Counted from the first letter of the stretch, positions 1 through 7,704 are shown. The stretch: DNA of 15,426 bases from Phytoplasma sp041276565 (GCF_041276565.1 NZ_JBGGGR010000005.1:1-15426), one strand, 5' to 3'. The notes: generated from the sequence alone by a model not told the origin. Made by a program: numbers and translations.

Positions 1-168
1 AATAAAAATTTTTTAATTTTTTTTTATTTAAAAAATGTTATACTGGTTTTATAAATTAAAAAAATGTTTCTCAACCTTTTTATATGAAACAAATGTTCCC
101 TAAGAACTAAATATTTTTTTATTCTAAAATATATTTATATTAATCCGAAAAGATAATAAATAAGAAAA

Positions 169-1545
169 ATGTCAAATTTATTTAAAATTTTAAATCCTAA
201 TTTTTTTCAAATTTTATCTTCTGTCAATAAAGATATTTATATTGATTGTTTGTTGTTACTAGAAGAATTAACCAACGAAGATGATTATTTTAACATCAAC
301 AAAAATACTGCTTTAAACGCTTTAGAAAGATATTTCCAACAAAAATCTAAAGTTTTGTTACAAGAAAATAATGACGAAACAGAAGTTATTAATAATAATC
401 GTCAAAAAGCCTCTAAAATAATCCATTTATTTCATAAAAATGGTTGGTTAGGAGAAGAAAAAATTAGTTACAACATAACTAATCTCCATTTTTTTGATTA
501 CAGTATTGAAATTATTTACTTTTTAAAAAAAACTATTAACCAAACAAAGCCTGAATCCATCGAAAATATTTACAGTATTTATCACCTTTTAAAATCTTTT
601 CTTACTGAAATAAATTATAATATCTTTAAAGAAATAATCATTATAACTAACAACCTCATTATCAAATTAAAAATTTTAAAAGCGAATATTTATCGTTTTT
701 ATAACGAACTCATCAATATGAATTCTAACAACAATCTACAAAACATTTTAGAAAAATTATTATCAGATTATAAAAAAAATTTTTTTGATTCTTCTTATTA
801 TGTTTTAAAAACAACTAATAATTTATTTAAATACCGTTCGCGTATTAATTTATTTTTAAACAAAATAGGAGAAGAACCGATTTATTTTGAACAAATGAAC
901 GAACAATTAAGCAACATAAATCAAAACAATAAAGAAACAAATACTATTTTAATTAAAAAACAAATTCAAGAAATTAAACAAAACATCAAATTAACCGATC
1001 ATTTAATTGAAATTATAGATAAAAAAAACGAACAATATTTAGAAATCTCTTGTGACAGAATTTTATTTTTTGATAACAAAAAGAAAAATATCACCAATCT
1101 TTTAAATTTCGCTATTCAGCTCCTTTTAGAAGACAAAGAAGATTATTCCTTTTTTTTTAATTTTTGGTTTATCAAAAATTTAGATGATTTCTCTTTTTAT
1201 AAACCTCGTGTTAATAAACAAGAAATATCAACCTCTGAATTAGAAATAATTCCTGAAGAAATAGAATCTCATTTAATAGAAAAGAAACAAAATTTTTTAA
1301 ACAAAAAAAATCTATTCGATCGTAAAAATATCAACCTCTTCGTCCAACAAATTTTAAATCAAAAACAATCTATCAAAGCTTCTCAATTAACGATCCAAGA
1401 TCATAAAGATATTTCGAAATTGATTTTAATTTATCTCTATTCTCAAAAAAACTCATCCAAAAATATTTATCAAATCCAAAGTTTAAAACAACAAGTAAAT
1501 AATAATTATCTTCGTTTTTCTGATTTTTTAATTTTTAAAATTTAA
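169..1545 (+). CDS. JetA-like protein (Wadjet SMC-type system, kleisin-like subunit), orphan
   Basis: A 458-residue protein whose two ends resemble the JetA family of the Wadjet plasmid-defence system (known members roughly 450-500 aa). The N-terminus (residues 4-30) has the family pattern LFxIL-x-NFFxILSS-x-NKDIYID. The C-terminus (about 413-458) has the winged-helix-like LILIYLY stretch and ends RFSDFLIFKI, like the family's 'RFxDF' ending. Between them lies a helical, Asn/Lys-rich region with probable coiled coil (about 240-330). In Wadjet, JetA is the kleisin-like partner that bridges the SMC protein JetC, with JetB as KITE subunit and JetD as nuclease; together they extrude and cut circular plasmid DNA. 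Here the next gene is not jetB, so the protein is alone or its partners lie elsewhere. The Shine-Dalgarno is weak (AAGA just before ATG). Family assignment is from remembered sequence features, not a search. Confidence 0.68.
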   Translation: MSNLFKILNPNFFQILSSVNKDIYIDCLLLLEELTNEDDYFNINKNTALNALERYFQQKSKVLLQENNDETEVINNNRQKASKIIHLFHKNGWLGEEKISYNITNLHFFDYSIEIIYFLKKTINQTKPESIENIYSIYHLLKSFLTEINYNIFKEIIIITNNLIIKLKILKANIYRFYNELINMNSNNNLQNILEKLLSDYKKNFFDSSYYVLKTTNNLFKYRSRINLFLNKIGEEPIYFEQMNEQLSNINQNNKETNTILIKKQIQEIKQNIKLTDHLIEIIDKKNEQYLEISCDRILFFDNKKKNITNLLNFAIQLLLEDKEDYSFFFNFWFIKNLDDFSFYKPRVNKQEISTSELEIIPEEIESHLIEKKQNFLNKKNLFDRKNINLFVQQILNQKQSIKASQLTIQDHKDISKLILIYLYSQKNSSKNIYQIQSLKQQVNNNYLRFSDFLIFKI

Positions 1546-1660
1546 TTTTTTATTAAAATAAAAAAAATCTTCTCAATGAACCAATTTTAATATATACTTT
1601 AAAAGGTTTTAATAGATTTAAAAATAAAAAAATGAAATAAAAAATTAGAAAGATATATAG

Positions 1661-2455
1661 ATGCCGTTAAAACAAAAAAGAAAACTCAATTTATATTGGT
1701 TTTTCTTACTTATTATATTTTTTTTAAATTTTAACAATAATATAATTAAAATCAAGGGATACAACGAAAAAGAAAATATCCCGCAACCCACAAGGATCCA
1801 AAAAATAAAAAATTATTTTTTTCCTTCAAATAATAATGATGAAAAAATAAAACATATTGAGGAAAAATATCAAAACATTCCTTTACGTTTGAAACCTATT
1901 ATTCAATATAAAGGAAACCTAAATAAAAAAGAGGTTATATATTTATACGATACTCAATGGCGATTATCAGAAAAACAATACATCAACAAAAATGAATTTT
2001 ATAAATATCATTATAGTAAAGAGAATCGATTAATTTATAAAGATGCTTTACATAATTTTAAATTGCTTGATACATATGAATATAATGATAAAAATCAAAT
2101 TATATGTGTGAAAAATTATAAAAATAAAATCAAAACAGAATACAAATACAATAAAAAAGGTCAAAGAATAGAAAAAATAATCATAGAAGATTATCTCACT
2201 CCTTACGAAACCAGAACCGTTTATAAATATGTATACAACAATCAAAATCAGAAAACAAAAAAAATACATTACGCCAATATTTATATTCGAAAAACAAATT
2301 TTTTAAACTTTTTCAAAATAAATATTAAAAATTGTCAAAAAATAAACAAAATTGATACTTTTTATGAATATAATGCTGAAAATCAGAAAACAAAAAAAAA
2401 CAACAATGAAGGTATTTTTTTTTATAAATACGTTACTTATAATAAACATTTTTAA
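1661..2455 (+). CDS. Putative secreted or membrane-anchored YD-like repeat protein
   Basis: I do not recognise a named family. A basic N-terminus (KQKRK, residues 4-8) precedes a hydrophobic stretch (about 11-23), a signal peptide or N-terminal anchor; no clean A-x-A cleavage site follows, so an anchor is possible. From residue 94 on there are six or seven irregular tyrosine repeats of the form Y-x-Y-N-x-x-x-Q/R followed by a charged strand: near 94, 114, 138, 159, 188, 234 and 254. They recall YD/RHS-type or phytoplasma-specific tyrosine-repeat proteins, which are cell-surface beta-structures. The last unit (from 254) is cut short by the stop, so the C-terminus may be truncated. A weak AGAAAG lies about 10 nt before the ATG. 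It follows the JetA-like gene by 115 bp and converges on the HAD gene. A surface or host-contact role is inference. Confidence 0.6.
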   Translation: MPLKQKRKLNLYWFFLLIIFFLNFNNNIIKIKGYNEKENIPQPTRIQKIKNYFFPSNNNDEKIKHIEEKYQNIPLRLKPIIQYKGNLNKKEVIYLYDTQWRLSEKQYINKNEFYKYHYSKENRLIYKDALHNFKLLDTYEYNDKNQIICVKNYKNKIKTEYKYNKKGQRIEKIIIEDYLTPYETRTVYKYVYNNQNQKTKKIHYANIYIRKTNFLNFFKINIKNCQKINKIDTFYEYNAENQKTKKNNNEGIFFYKYVTYNKHF

Positions 2456-2457
2456 AT

Positions 2458-2499
2458 AAAAAAAAAAAAAAAAGAATAAATCGAATTATTCTTTTTTTT
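2458..2499. terminator. Bidirectional terminator between convergent genes
   Basis: An A-run leads into GAATAA, a six-base loop (2480-2485), then TTATTC and a run of T. This gives a perfect stem of about 14 bp with one G-C pair. It sits just after the stop of the YD-like gene (+) and just before the stop of the HAD gene (-), and each strand ends in a U-run, so it can serve both. Confidence 0.7.
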
Positions 2500-3295
2500 A
2501 TAGTAAATTGTTTTTTTCGAAAAAATCGTAAAGTTTATCTTCTTCAACGTGAGGAGCGACAAACTGAGCGTTATTTTTAAGATCGTCATAATCTGAATTA
2601 GCTAAACCAATACCGACATCAGCGTATTTAACCATGTCAATATCATTTACTCCATCACCCATACAAATCAATTGATGTTCTGGATATAATTCTTGAATTT
2701 TTTTGATACCGTGAATTTTATTAATTCCTTTAGGAACTATATCGATTCCACACATAGTTCGCCAAAAATATATTTGAAAACCTTCCAAATGATTTTTAAT
2801 AAAAAGTTTTAATTTGTCAATGTCAGGTTCAAAAAGCCATATTTGATAAACTTTATTGTTAAAATAAAAATCAGGAGCCAGAATAGAATTTTTATTAGTA
2901 AAATATTTATTTCCTAATTCTGGATCGATTAAATCTTGTTCACTAGGAACTATTTCTTCGTGTAATCCTGTCATCCCTATTTTAATATCATTTTGATGAG
3001 CTTTTTCAATTATTTGCTGAATATCTTCTTTTTTAAAACATTGATCATCGATAACTTTATCATCAATAAGAGTTAAACCACCGTTAAACAAAACTAAATG
3101 TTCAAAATAAGAACGTATTTCCCCTAAAACATGCAATCTTTTGATATTTCTTCCTGTAGCAATCCCTAAAATAGTGTCAGGTTGTTTGTGTAAAGCTTGA
3201 ATCGTTTTAATAGTTTGTGGGAAAATAGTTTGCAAACGAGAACTCAAAAGAGTATTATCAATGTCAAAAAAAAAGATTCTTTTTTGAGAAGACAT
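2498..3295 (-). CDS. Cof-type HAD-IIB family phosphatase
   Basis: A soluble phosphohydrolase of the haloacid dehalogenase superfamily, 265 aa, the usual size for the Cof/YidA (IIB cap) group. Motif I is DIDNTLL with nucleophile D11 and acid/base D13. Motif II is GIATGR with T47. A catalytic Lys (K189 or K193) lies in VPKGINKIHGI. Motif IV is GDGVNDIDM (213-221), with D214 and D218 binding Mg2+. The NGG at 71-73 is also typical. The family removes phosphate from sugar phosphates, pyridoxal phosphate or FMN; the substrate here cannot be read from sequence. It is last in the pgk-gap-fba run, 48 bp after fba, so a role in clearing or recycling glycolytic sugar phosphates is a reasonable inference. 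Start ATG: an in-frame TAA lies four codons upstream; AAAGGAG is present but about 16 nt away. Confidence 0.88.
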   Translation of the reverse strand: MSSQKRIFFFDIDNTLLSSRLQTIFPQTIKTIQALHKQPDTILGIATGRNIKRLHVLGEIRSYFEHLVLFNGGLTLIDDKVIDDQCFKKEDIQQIIEKAHQNDIKIGMTGLHEEIVPSEQDLIDPELGNKYFTNKNSILAPDFYFNNKVYQIWLFEPDIDKLKLFIKNHLEGFQIYFWRTMCGIDIVPKGINKIHGIKKIQELYPEHQLICMGDGVNDIDMVKYADVGIGLANSDYDDLKNNAQFVAPHVEEDKLYDFFEKNNLL

Positions 3296-3343
3296 AAGAG
3301 AATATTATAAACTCCTTTATATTTTTAAACAAATGAAAAGTAA

Positions 3344-4210
3344 TTACGCTTGATTAACACTTCCAAATAAATGTAATTTATTTTTTAATTCTTCTTTAAT
3401 AGCTAAATACCCTGGATTTAATAATTTTCTAGGATCGAATCCTTTATTAATTAAATCTTTTTTTTCTTCGATATATTTTCTAGTAGCTTGTGCGAAAGCT
3501 AATTGGAATTCAGTATTAACATTTATTTTAACAACTCCTAAAGAGATAGCTTGTTTAATCATAGATTCAGGAACACCTGTTCCACCATGAAGTACTAAAG
3601 GAGTTTGATTATTAGTTAATTGTCTAATTTTACGAAAAATATCAAAATCAAGACCTTTCCAATCATCAGGATATTTTCCATGTACGTTCCCGATTCCGGC
3701 AGCCAACATATCAACGCCTAATTCAGCGATTTTTTGACATTCGTAAGGATCTGCGATTTCGCCTTGTCCTATAACGCCATCTTCTTCACCACCGATGCCA
3801 CCGACTTCGGCCTCCACTAAAACACCTTTAGAGTGACACAATTTAACGATTTCTCTTGTTTTTTGTAAATTAGTTTCAAAAGGGAAATGACTTCCATCAA
3901 ACATAATAGAAGTAAATCCTGCTTCTAAAGCTTGAAGAGCACCGTCATAAGAACCATGGTCTAAATGTAAAATAACAGGAACAGATATATTATAAAAAGC
4001 ATCAAGATTTTTCACTAAAGAGAATACTGTTTTAAAACCACCTATATATTTAGCAGCTCCTTCGGATACTCCTAAAATAACAGGTGTTTTTAATTCTTCA
4101 ACAGTTTCTAAAGCAGCTTTTATCCATTCTAAATTATTAATATTCACTTGAATAATAGAGTATTTGTTTTCATGTGCTTTTTGAATAATTTTTTTATCTG
4201 AAGTCAACAA
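3344..4210 (-). CDS. fba: Class II fructose-1,6-bisphosphate aldolase
   Basis: Zinc-dependent aldolase that splits fructose-1,6-bisphosphate into dihydroxyacetone phosphate and glyceraldehyde-3-phosphate in the cytoplasm. Class II marks: HLDHG (82-86) with catalytic D84 and zinc ligand H85; EAEVGG (133-138); GNVHG (174-178) with H177; LHGGTG (207-212) with H208; and the phosphate-binding NVNTEF (231-236). Its 288 aa is normal for the Bacillus-type (about 285 aa) subgroup. Start: no ATG exists near the N-terminus; TTG at 4210 gives MLTSDKK, aligning with the usual family N-terminus, and has the strong AAGGAAGG ribosome site 11 nt upstream. A second TTG at 4207 is possible. It lies 61 bp after gap and 48 bp before the HAD gene, probably one transcript with pgk-gap. 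tpiA, needed to use both products, is not in the window. Confidence 0.96.
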   Translation of the reverse strand: MLTSDKKIIQKAHENKYSIIQVNINNLEWIKAALETVEELKTPVILGVSEGAAKYIGGFKTVFSLVKNLDAFYNISVPVILHLDHGSYDGALQALEAGFTSIMFDGSHFPFETNLQKTREIVKLCHSKGVLVEAEVGGIGGEEDGVIGQGEIADPYECQKIAELGVDMLAAGIGNVHGKYPDDWKGLDFDIFRKIRQLTNNQTPLVLHGGTGVPESMIKQAISLGVVKINVNTEFQLAFAQATRKYIEEKKDLINKGFDPRKLLNPGYLAIKEELKNKLHLFGSVNQA

Positions 4211-4221
4211 TTGATTTCTTA

Positions 4222-4229
4222 CCTTCCTT
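4222..4229 (-). promoter_or_regulatory. Ribosome-binding site of fba
   Basis: On the minus strand this reads AAGGAAGG, 11 nt before the TTG at 4210. It is the main argument for initiation at that UUG, since no ATG or GTG is available in frame nearby. Confidence 0.7.
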
Positions 4230-4271
4230 AGATGAACTTTTTGTTCTGAAAAAATTTATTTTCTTTATTTT

Positions 4272-5282
4272 TTAAAGTAAACGTGTTATTTTCAAAAGTA
4301 AACGTGTTAATTGGCTTACATAACTCATTTCGTTGTCATACCAAGAAATTAATTTGATAAAACGAGGTTTTTCTTTTAAAATTTGAAGAGTGTGAGAATC
4401 GTATAAAGAACCATAACTTGTACCAATAACATCAGAAGAAACAATAGGATCTTCAATAAAAGCTAAAGTTTCGTTACTGTTTTTTTTGAAAACTTCGTTT
4501 ACCATTTCAACAGTTACTTCTTTATCTAATTCTGTTGTTAAATCAACTAAAGAACCAGTAATACTTGGAACTCTAATAGCTGTTCCGTCGATTTTACCTT
4601 TTAATTCTGGAATAACTAAACCAATTGCTCTAGCTGCTCCTGTAGAACTTGGAACCATATTTTGAGCTGCTGCTCTTCCTCTTCTAGTCCAAATACCTTT
4701 TGGATGTGTTTGATCTATTAAAGATTGATCGCTAGTATAACTGTGAATAGTAGTCATAAAAGCTTTACTAACACCAAAATTATCATTTAAAACTTGAACA
4801 ATTGGAGCTAAACAATTAGTAGTACAAGAAGCTCCACTAATAATTTCGTCATCTTTAGTTAAGATGTCGTCGTTAACGTTGTAAACAATAGTTTTCACGT
4901 TTTCAGATGCAGAAGGAGCACTAATTAAAACTTTTTTAGCACCTGCTTCGATGTGTAAACGAGATTTTTCTTCAGATGTAAAAAAACCAGTACATTCTAA
5001 AACGATATCAACCCCTAAGTTTTTCCAAGGTAAATCTTTTGGATTTCTTTCCTGTAAAACAGCGATTTTTTTATTATCAACCATTAAAAAATCTTTTCCA
5101 AAACTAATACTATCTTTTTTGTAATTTCCTTGTGCAGTATCATATTTTAAAAGATAAGCTAAAGTTTCTGGAGAAGATAAATCGTTAACTGCTACGATAT
5201 CAATTTTTGGGTTATCAAAAAGAGCACGAAAAGATAATTTTCCGATACGTCCTAAACCATTAATAGCTATTTTTGTTTTCAT
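4272..5282 (-). CDS. gap: Glyceraldehyde-3-phosphate dehydrogenase, NAD-type
   Basis: Oxidises glyceraldehyde-3-phosphate to 1,3-bisphosphoglycerate with NAD+. From the ATG at 5282 it has 336 aa, the normal family length. The Rossmann motif INGLGRIG (7-14) and VNDL with D34 indicate NAD preference. Catalytic C153 lies in SASCTTNCLAP and base H180 in TTIHSYT. WYDNEMSY near the C-terminus is a family hallmark. The open frame extends four codons further to a GTG at 5294, but that GTG is part of the AGGTGA ribosome site, so ATG 5282 is the start. It begins 12 nt after the pgk stop, suggesting translational coupling. The last residues, TRLLLKITRLL, contain a short self-repeat matching a 15-bp DNA repeat at 21-bp spacing. 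Confidence 0.97.
   Translation of the reverse strand: MKTKIAINGLGRIGKLSFRALFDNPKIDIVAVNDLSSPETLAYLLKYDTAQGNYKKDSISFGKDFLMVDNKKIAVLQERNPKDLPWKNLGVDIVLECTGFFTSEEKSRLHIEAGAKKVLISAPSASENVKTIVYNVNDDILTKDDEIISGASCTTNCLAPIVQVLNDNFGVSKAFMTTIHSYTSDQSLIDQTHPKGIWTRRGRAAAQNMVPSSTGAARAIGLVIPELKGKIDGTAIRVPSITGSLVDLTTELDKEVTVEMVNEVFKKNSNETLAFIEDPIVSSDVIGTSYGSLYDSHTLQILKEKPRFIKLISWYDNEMSYVSQLTRLLLKITRLL
4274..4309. repeat. 15-bp direct repeat at 21-bp period in the 3' end of gap
   Basis: AAAGTAAACGTGTTA occurs at 4274-4288 and again at 4295-4309. The 21-bp period is seven codons, so the repeat is in frame and gives TRLL twice at the C-terminus. Total protein length stays normal. Confidence 0.75.
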
Positions 5283-5290
5283 AATATTTT

Positions 5291-5296
5291 TCACCT
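5291..5296 (-). promoter_or_regulatory. gap ribosome-binding site overlapping the pgk stop codon
   Basis: The minus strand reads AGGTGA, 8 nt before the gap ATG. Its first two bases are the last two of the pgk TAG stop (5295-5297). Ribosomes ending pgk would sit on the gap start region, and the GTG inside the motif should not be taken as the gap start. Confidence 0.75.
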
Positions 5297-6509
5297 ATAT
5301 ATTTAAATTTTTTTCAATATCTTCTAAAGCTGGCATTTCTTTACCTTCGAGAAATTCTAAAAAAGCTCCTCCACCAGTAGAAATATGACTTAAATTATTA
5401 TTTAATTTAAACTTAGCTAATGCTGCAGCGATATCACCGCCGCCCGCAATAGTAACTGCTTTATCTTTTAAACCATTTACTATTTCTGCAATCGCTTTTG
5501 TTCCTTTTGAAAATTTTTCAAATTCAAAAACACCTAAAGGACCATTCCAAAAAATAGTTTTCGCTGACATAATATGATGTTTAAAAAGAGCAACTGTTTT
5601 AGGTCCAATATCTAAACCCATAACATTAGAAGGAATTTTATCAGAATCAAAAACTAAAGCTTCTGTTTCTGGTGAAAATTCTTTACCACAAACAACATCT
5701 TGAGATAAAATAATTTTTTTCCCTTCAGAAGATGATAATAATTCTTTGACAAAATCAAGAGAACTTTCATCTAATAAACTAGTTCCGATTTCATGCCCAA
5801 GAGCTTTAAAAAAAGTAAATGACATTCCACCACCAATTAAAAGAAAATCTACTTTTTTCAAAATATTTTTGATTATTTGGATTTTATCAGATACTTTAGA
5901 ACCACCTAAAATTCCTACTAAAGGTCTTTCAGGTTCTCCCATAATTTTTTTTAAAAAATTAATTTCTTTCTCTATTAAAAAACCAAAACATTTATGTTGT
6001 ATATTGGTTGAAATTCCTACATTGGAAGCATGTGAACGATGTGCTGTTCCAAAAGCGTCATTAACAAAAAGATCTCCTAAAGAAGCCCAATATTTTCCTA
6101 ACTCAGAATCATTATGACTTTCCTTTTTGTTCTCTAAATCTTCAAAACGAGTATTTTCGACTAATAAAACATCTCCAGGTAATAAATCATTAATCGCTTT
6201 TTCAAGTAAAGGACCTCTTGTCGCAGGAACAAAAACGACATTACTTTTTAAATAAAAAGATAATCTTTCGGATACCACTTTTAAACTTAAATTTTTACAA
6301 TCTTCTTCTTTTTTAATTCTTCCTAAATGAGAAAAAATAATTATTTTACCTTGATGTAATCGAAGATATTCTAAAGTAGGTAAAACGGCTTTGATTCTAG
6401 TATCATCAGTGATAATTCCTTTTTCTAAAGGAACATTTAAATCAGCTCTCAACAAAACCTTTTTATCTTTGATATACATTAAATCTAAATTAGTAAGTGT
6501 TTTTTTCAT
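5295..6509 (-). CDS. pgk: Phosphoglycerate kinase
   Basis: Transfers phosphate from 1,3-bisphosphoglycerate to ADP, a substrate-level ATP step that matters in phytoplasmas because they are known to lack an F-type ATP synthase. 404 aa; family members are about 390-420. N-domain substrate motifs: RADLNVP (21-27), SHLGR (60-64), NTRFE (119-123) and DAFGTAHRSHAS (151-162). C-domain nucleotide motifs: GGSKVSDKI (202-210), NGPLGVFE (322-329), GGGDIAAAL (357-365; most homologues have Ser where Ile is) and STGGGAFLEFLEG (377-389). The ATG is preceded by GGAG at about 11 nt. It ends in TAG and leads directly into gap. The 214-bp upstream gap holds the pfkA terminator, so pgk is probably first in its own operon. 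Confidence 0.97.
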   Translation of the reverse strand: MKKTLTNLDLMYIKDKKVLLRADLNVPLEKGIITDDTRIKAVLPTLEYLRLHQGKIIIFSHLGRIKKEEDCKNLSLKVVSERLSFYLKSNVVFVPATRGPLLEKAINDLLPGDVLLVENTRFEDLENKKESHNDSELGKYWASLGDLFVNDAFGTAHRSHASNVGISTNIQHKCFGFLIEKEINFLKKIMGEPERPLVGILGGSKVSDKIQIIKNILKKVDFLLIGGGMSFTFFKALGHEIGTSLLDESSLDFVKELLSSSEGKKIILSQDVVCGKEFSPETEALVFDSDKIPSNVMGLDIGPKTVALFKHHIMSAKTIFWNGPLGVFEFEKFSKGTKAIAEIVNGLKDKAVTIAGGGDIAAALAKFKLNNNLSHISTGGGAFLEFLEGKEMPALEDIEKNLNI

Positions 6510-6632
6510 TAAAAAAATATCTCCACTTTATCATTTTAACAAAATTAAATTAATAAACATAATATAATTGTCTAAAAACAATAATATTTAAATAATTATC
6601 AAAAGAAATTCATTAAATATTCAAAATGAAAA

Positions 6633-6702
6633 AAATTATTTTATTTTTTTCTAAAAATATTTATTTGGATTTTCAAATTTATGACTAAAAATAAAATAAT
6701 TT
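6633..6702 (-). terminator. Probable pfkA terminator, long AT stem
   Basis: A perfect 16-bp inverted repeat (6633-6648 against 6687-6702), with a small ATTTG/CAAAT stem inside the loop. On the minus strand the 3' arm runs into a U-tract. It starts 21 nt after the pfkA stop and lies before pgk, so it should separate pfkA from pgk-gap-fba-HAD. The stem is pure A-T, which lowers certainty. Confidence 0.55.
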
Positions 6703-6723
6703 AAATCAAAAAAAATTTTTGAA

Positions 6724-7704
6724 TCAAACAGTTAATTCATTGACGATATCAAAAAGTTCATTCGGCACTTTGTTTGAATCATCAAAAATATCTTCAAAGT
6801 GAAAATGAGTCATTTTTTGTTTTCTCAAACTGATACCACAATTATGAATATTTTGATTTAATAATTGAATAGCGTAATGACCCATACGAGTAGCTAAAAC
6901 ACGATCTTCAACTGTAGGTATTCCGCCTCTTTGAATATGTCCTAATACTTGAGCTCTAGTTTCAAAACCACTAAAACTTTCCACTTCTTTCGCTAATTCA
7001 TGTACGTTAAAAATATTTTCAGTAATAACGATAATAACGTGTCTTTTATTTTGTTCTTTTAATTTTTTTACTTTGTCTAAAATAAATTGTTTATTAATAT
7101 TATTTTCTTTAGTTACGATTAAATCTACTCCTGCAGCGAGTCCACCATATAAAGCTAAATCACCACGGTATCTTCCCATAACTTCTATAATAGTACATCT
7201 GTTATGTGATAAAGAAGTATCGCGTAATTTTTCAATTGCGTCTAAAACATTGTTTACAGAAGTACTAAAACCAATAGTAAAATCTGTTTTATTAATATCG
7301 TTATCAATAGTAGCTGGAAGACCTATACATTGAATACCTAATTCTTCTAATTTCATTGCTCCATGATAAGAACCATCTCCACCAATAACGATTAATTGAT
7401 GAATCCCTAAATTTTTTAAATTTTGAGCACATTGTTGTCTTATAGTTGTTTCATTCTTAAAAGAAAGAGAGCGAGCTGTTCCTAAAAAAGTTCCTGATGT
7501 ATTAATAACACGAGAACAATCATCTATATGGAGAATTTCAATTTGATTATTATATAAACCTAAATAACCATCTTTTACTCCATAAACAGTATAATTTTGC
7601 TTCTTCGCTGATAAAAAAATAGCTTGAATTGCACTATTCATTCCAGGAGAGTCACCACCTGAAGTTAAAACTGCTATTTTCTTGTTTTCGACTCTTTTTT
7701 CCAT
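6724..7704 (-). CDS. pfkA: ATP-dependent 6-phosphofructokinase
   Basis: Phosphorylates fructose-6-phosphate to fructose-1,6-bisphosphate, the commitment step. 326 aa; bacterial PfkA is about 320. Nucleotide motif GGDSPGMN (16-23); IGGDGSYHGA (107-116) with Gly at the position (E. coli 104) diagnostic of ATP rather than PPi; catalytic PATIDNDI (130-137) with D134; EVMGRYRGD (174-182); GHIQRGG (255-261). The residue before TIDND is Ala where ATP enzymes usually have Gly and PPi enzymes Lys. By alignment to remembered E. coli PfkA, effector-site arginines R21, R25 and R54 are replaced by Q27, L31 and I60, suggesting weak or lost ADP/PEP control. It ends in TGA (6724-6726), right where homologues end. 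AAAGGA lies 11 nt before the ATG. Confidence 0.96.
   Translation of the reverse strand: MEKRVENKKIAVLTSGGDSPGMNSAIQAIFLSAKKQNYTVYGVKDGYLGLYNNQIEILHIDDCSRVINTSGTFLGTARSLSFKNETTIRQQCAQNLKNLGIHQLIVIGGDGSYHGAMKLEELGIQCIGLPATIDNDINKTDFTIGFSTSVNNVLDAIEKLRDTSLSHNRCTIIEVMGRYRGDLALYGGLAAGVDLIVTKENNINKQFILDKVKKLKEQNKRHVIIVITENIFNVHELAKEVESFSGFETRAQVLGHIQRGGIPTVEDRVLATRMGHYAIQLLNQNIHNCGISLRKQKMTHFHFEDIFDDSNKVPNELFDIVNELTV

Noticed and set aside
1546..1567. Short A/T hairpin after the JetA-like gene
   Set aside because: 8 bp of pure A-T pairs without a clear U-tract; too weak to call.
2048..2269. 73-aa hydrophobic minus-strand open frame
   Set aside because: Antisense of the YD-repeat gene. Its Phe/Ile richness comes from Lys/Asn codons on the other strand.
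169..2455. A complete Wadjet operon
   Set aside because: Only a JetA-like protein is present; the next gene is a signal-bearing repeat protein, not JetB.
5283..5294. GTG start for gap, four codons upstream
   Set aside because: That GTG lies inside the AGGTGA ribosome site; ATG at 5282 has correct spacing and gives the family-typical N-terminus.
5746..6117. 123-aa plus-strand open frame inside pgk
   Set aside because: Antisense shadow of a fully conserved gene; no ribosome site.
7073..7333. 86-aa plus-strand open frame inside pfkA
   Set aside because: Antisense shadow of pfkA.
6724..7704. PPi-dependent phosphofructokinase, because the residue before TIDND is not Gly
   Set aside because: PPi enzymes have Lys there and Asp at the 104 position; here these are Ala and Gly, so ATP use is more likely.
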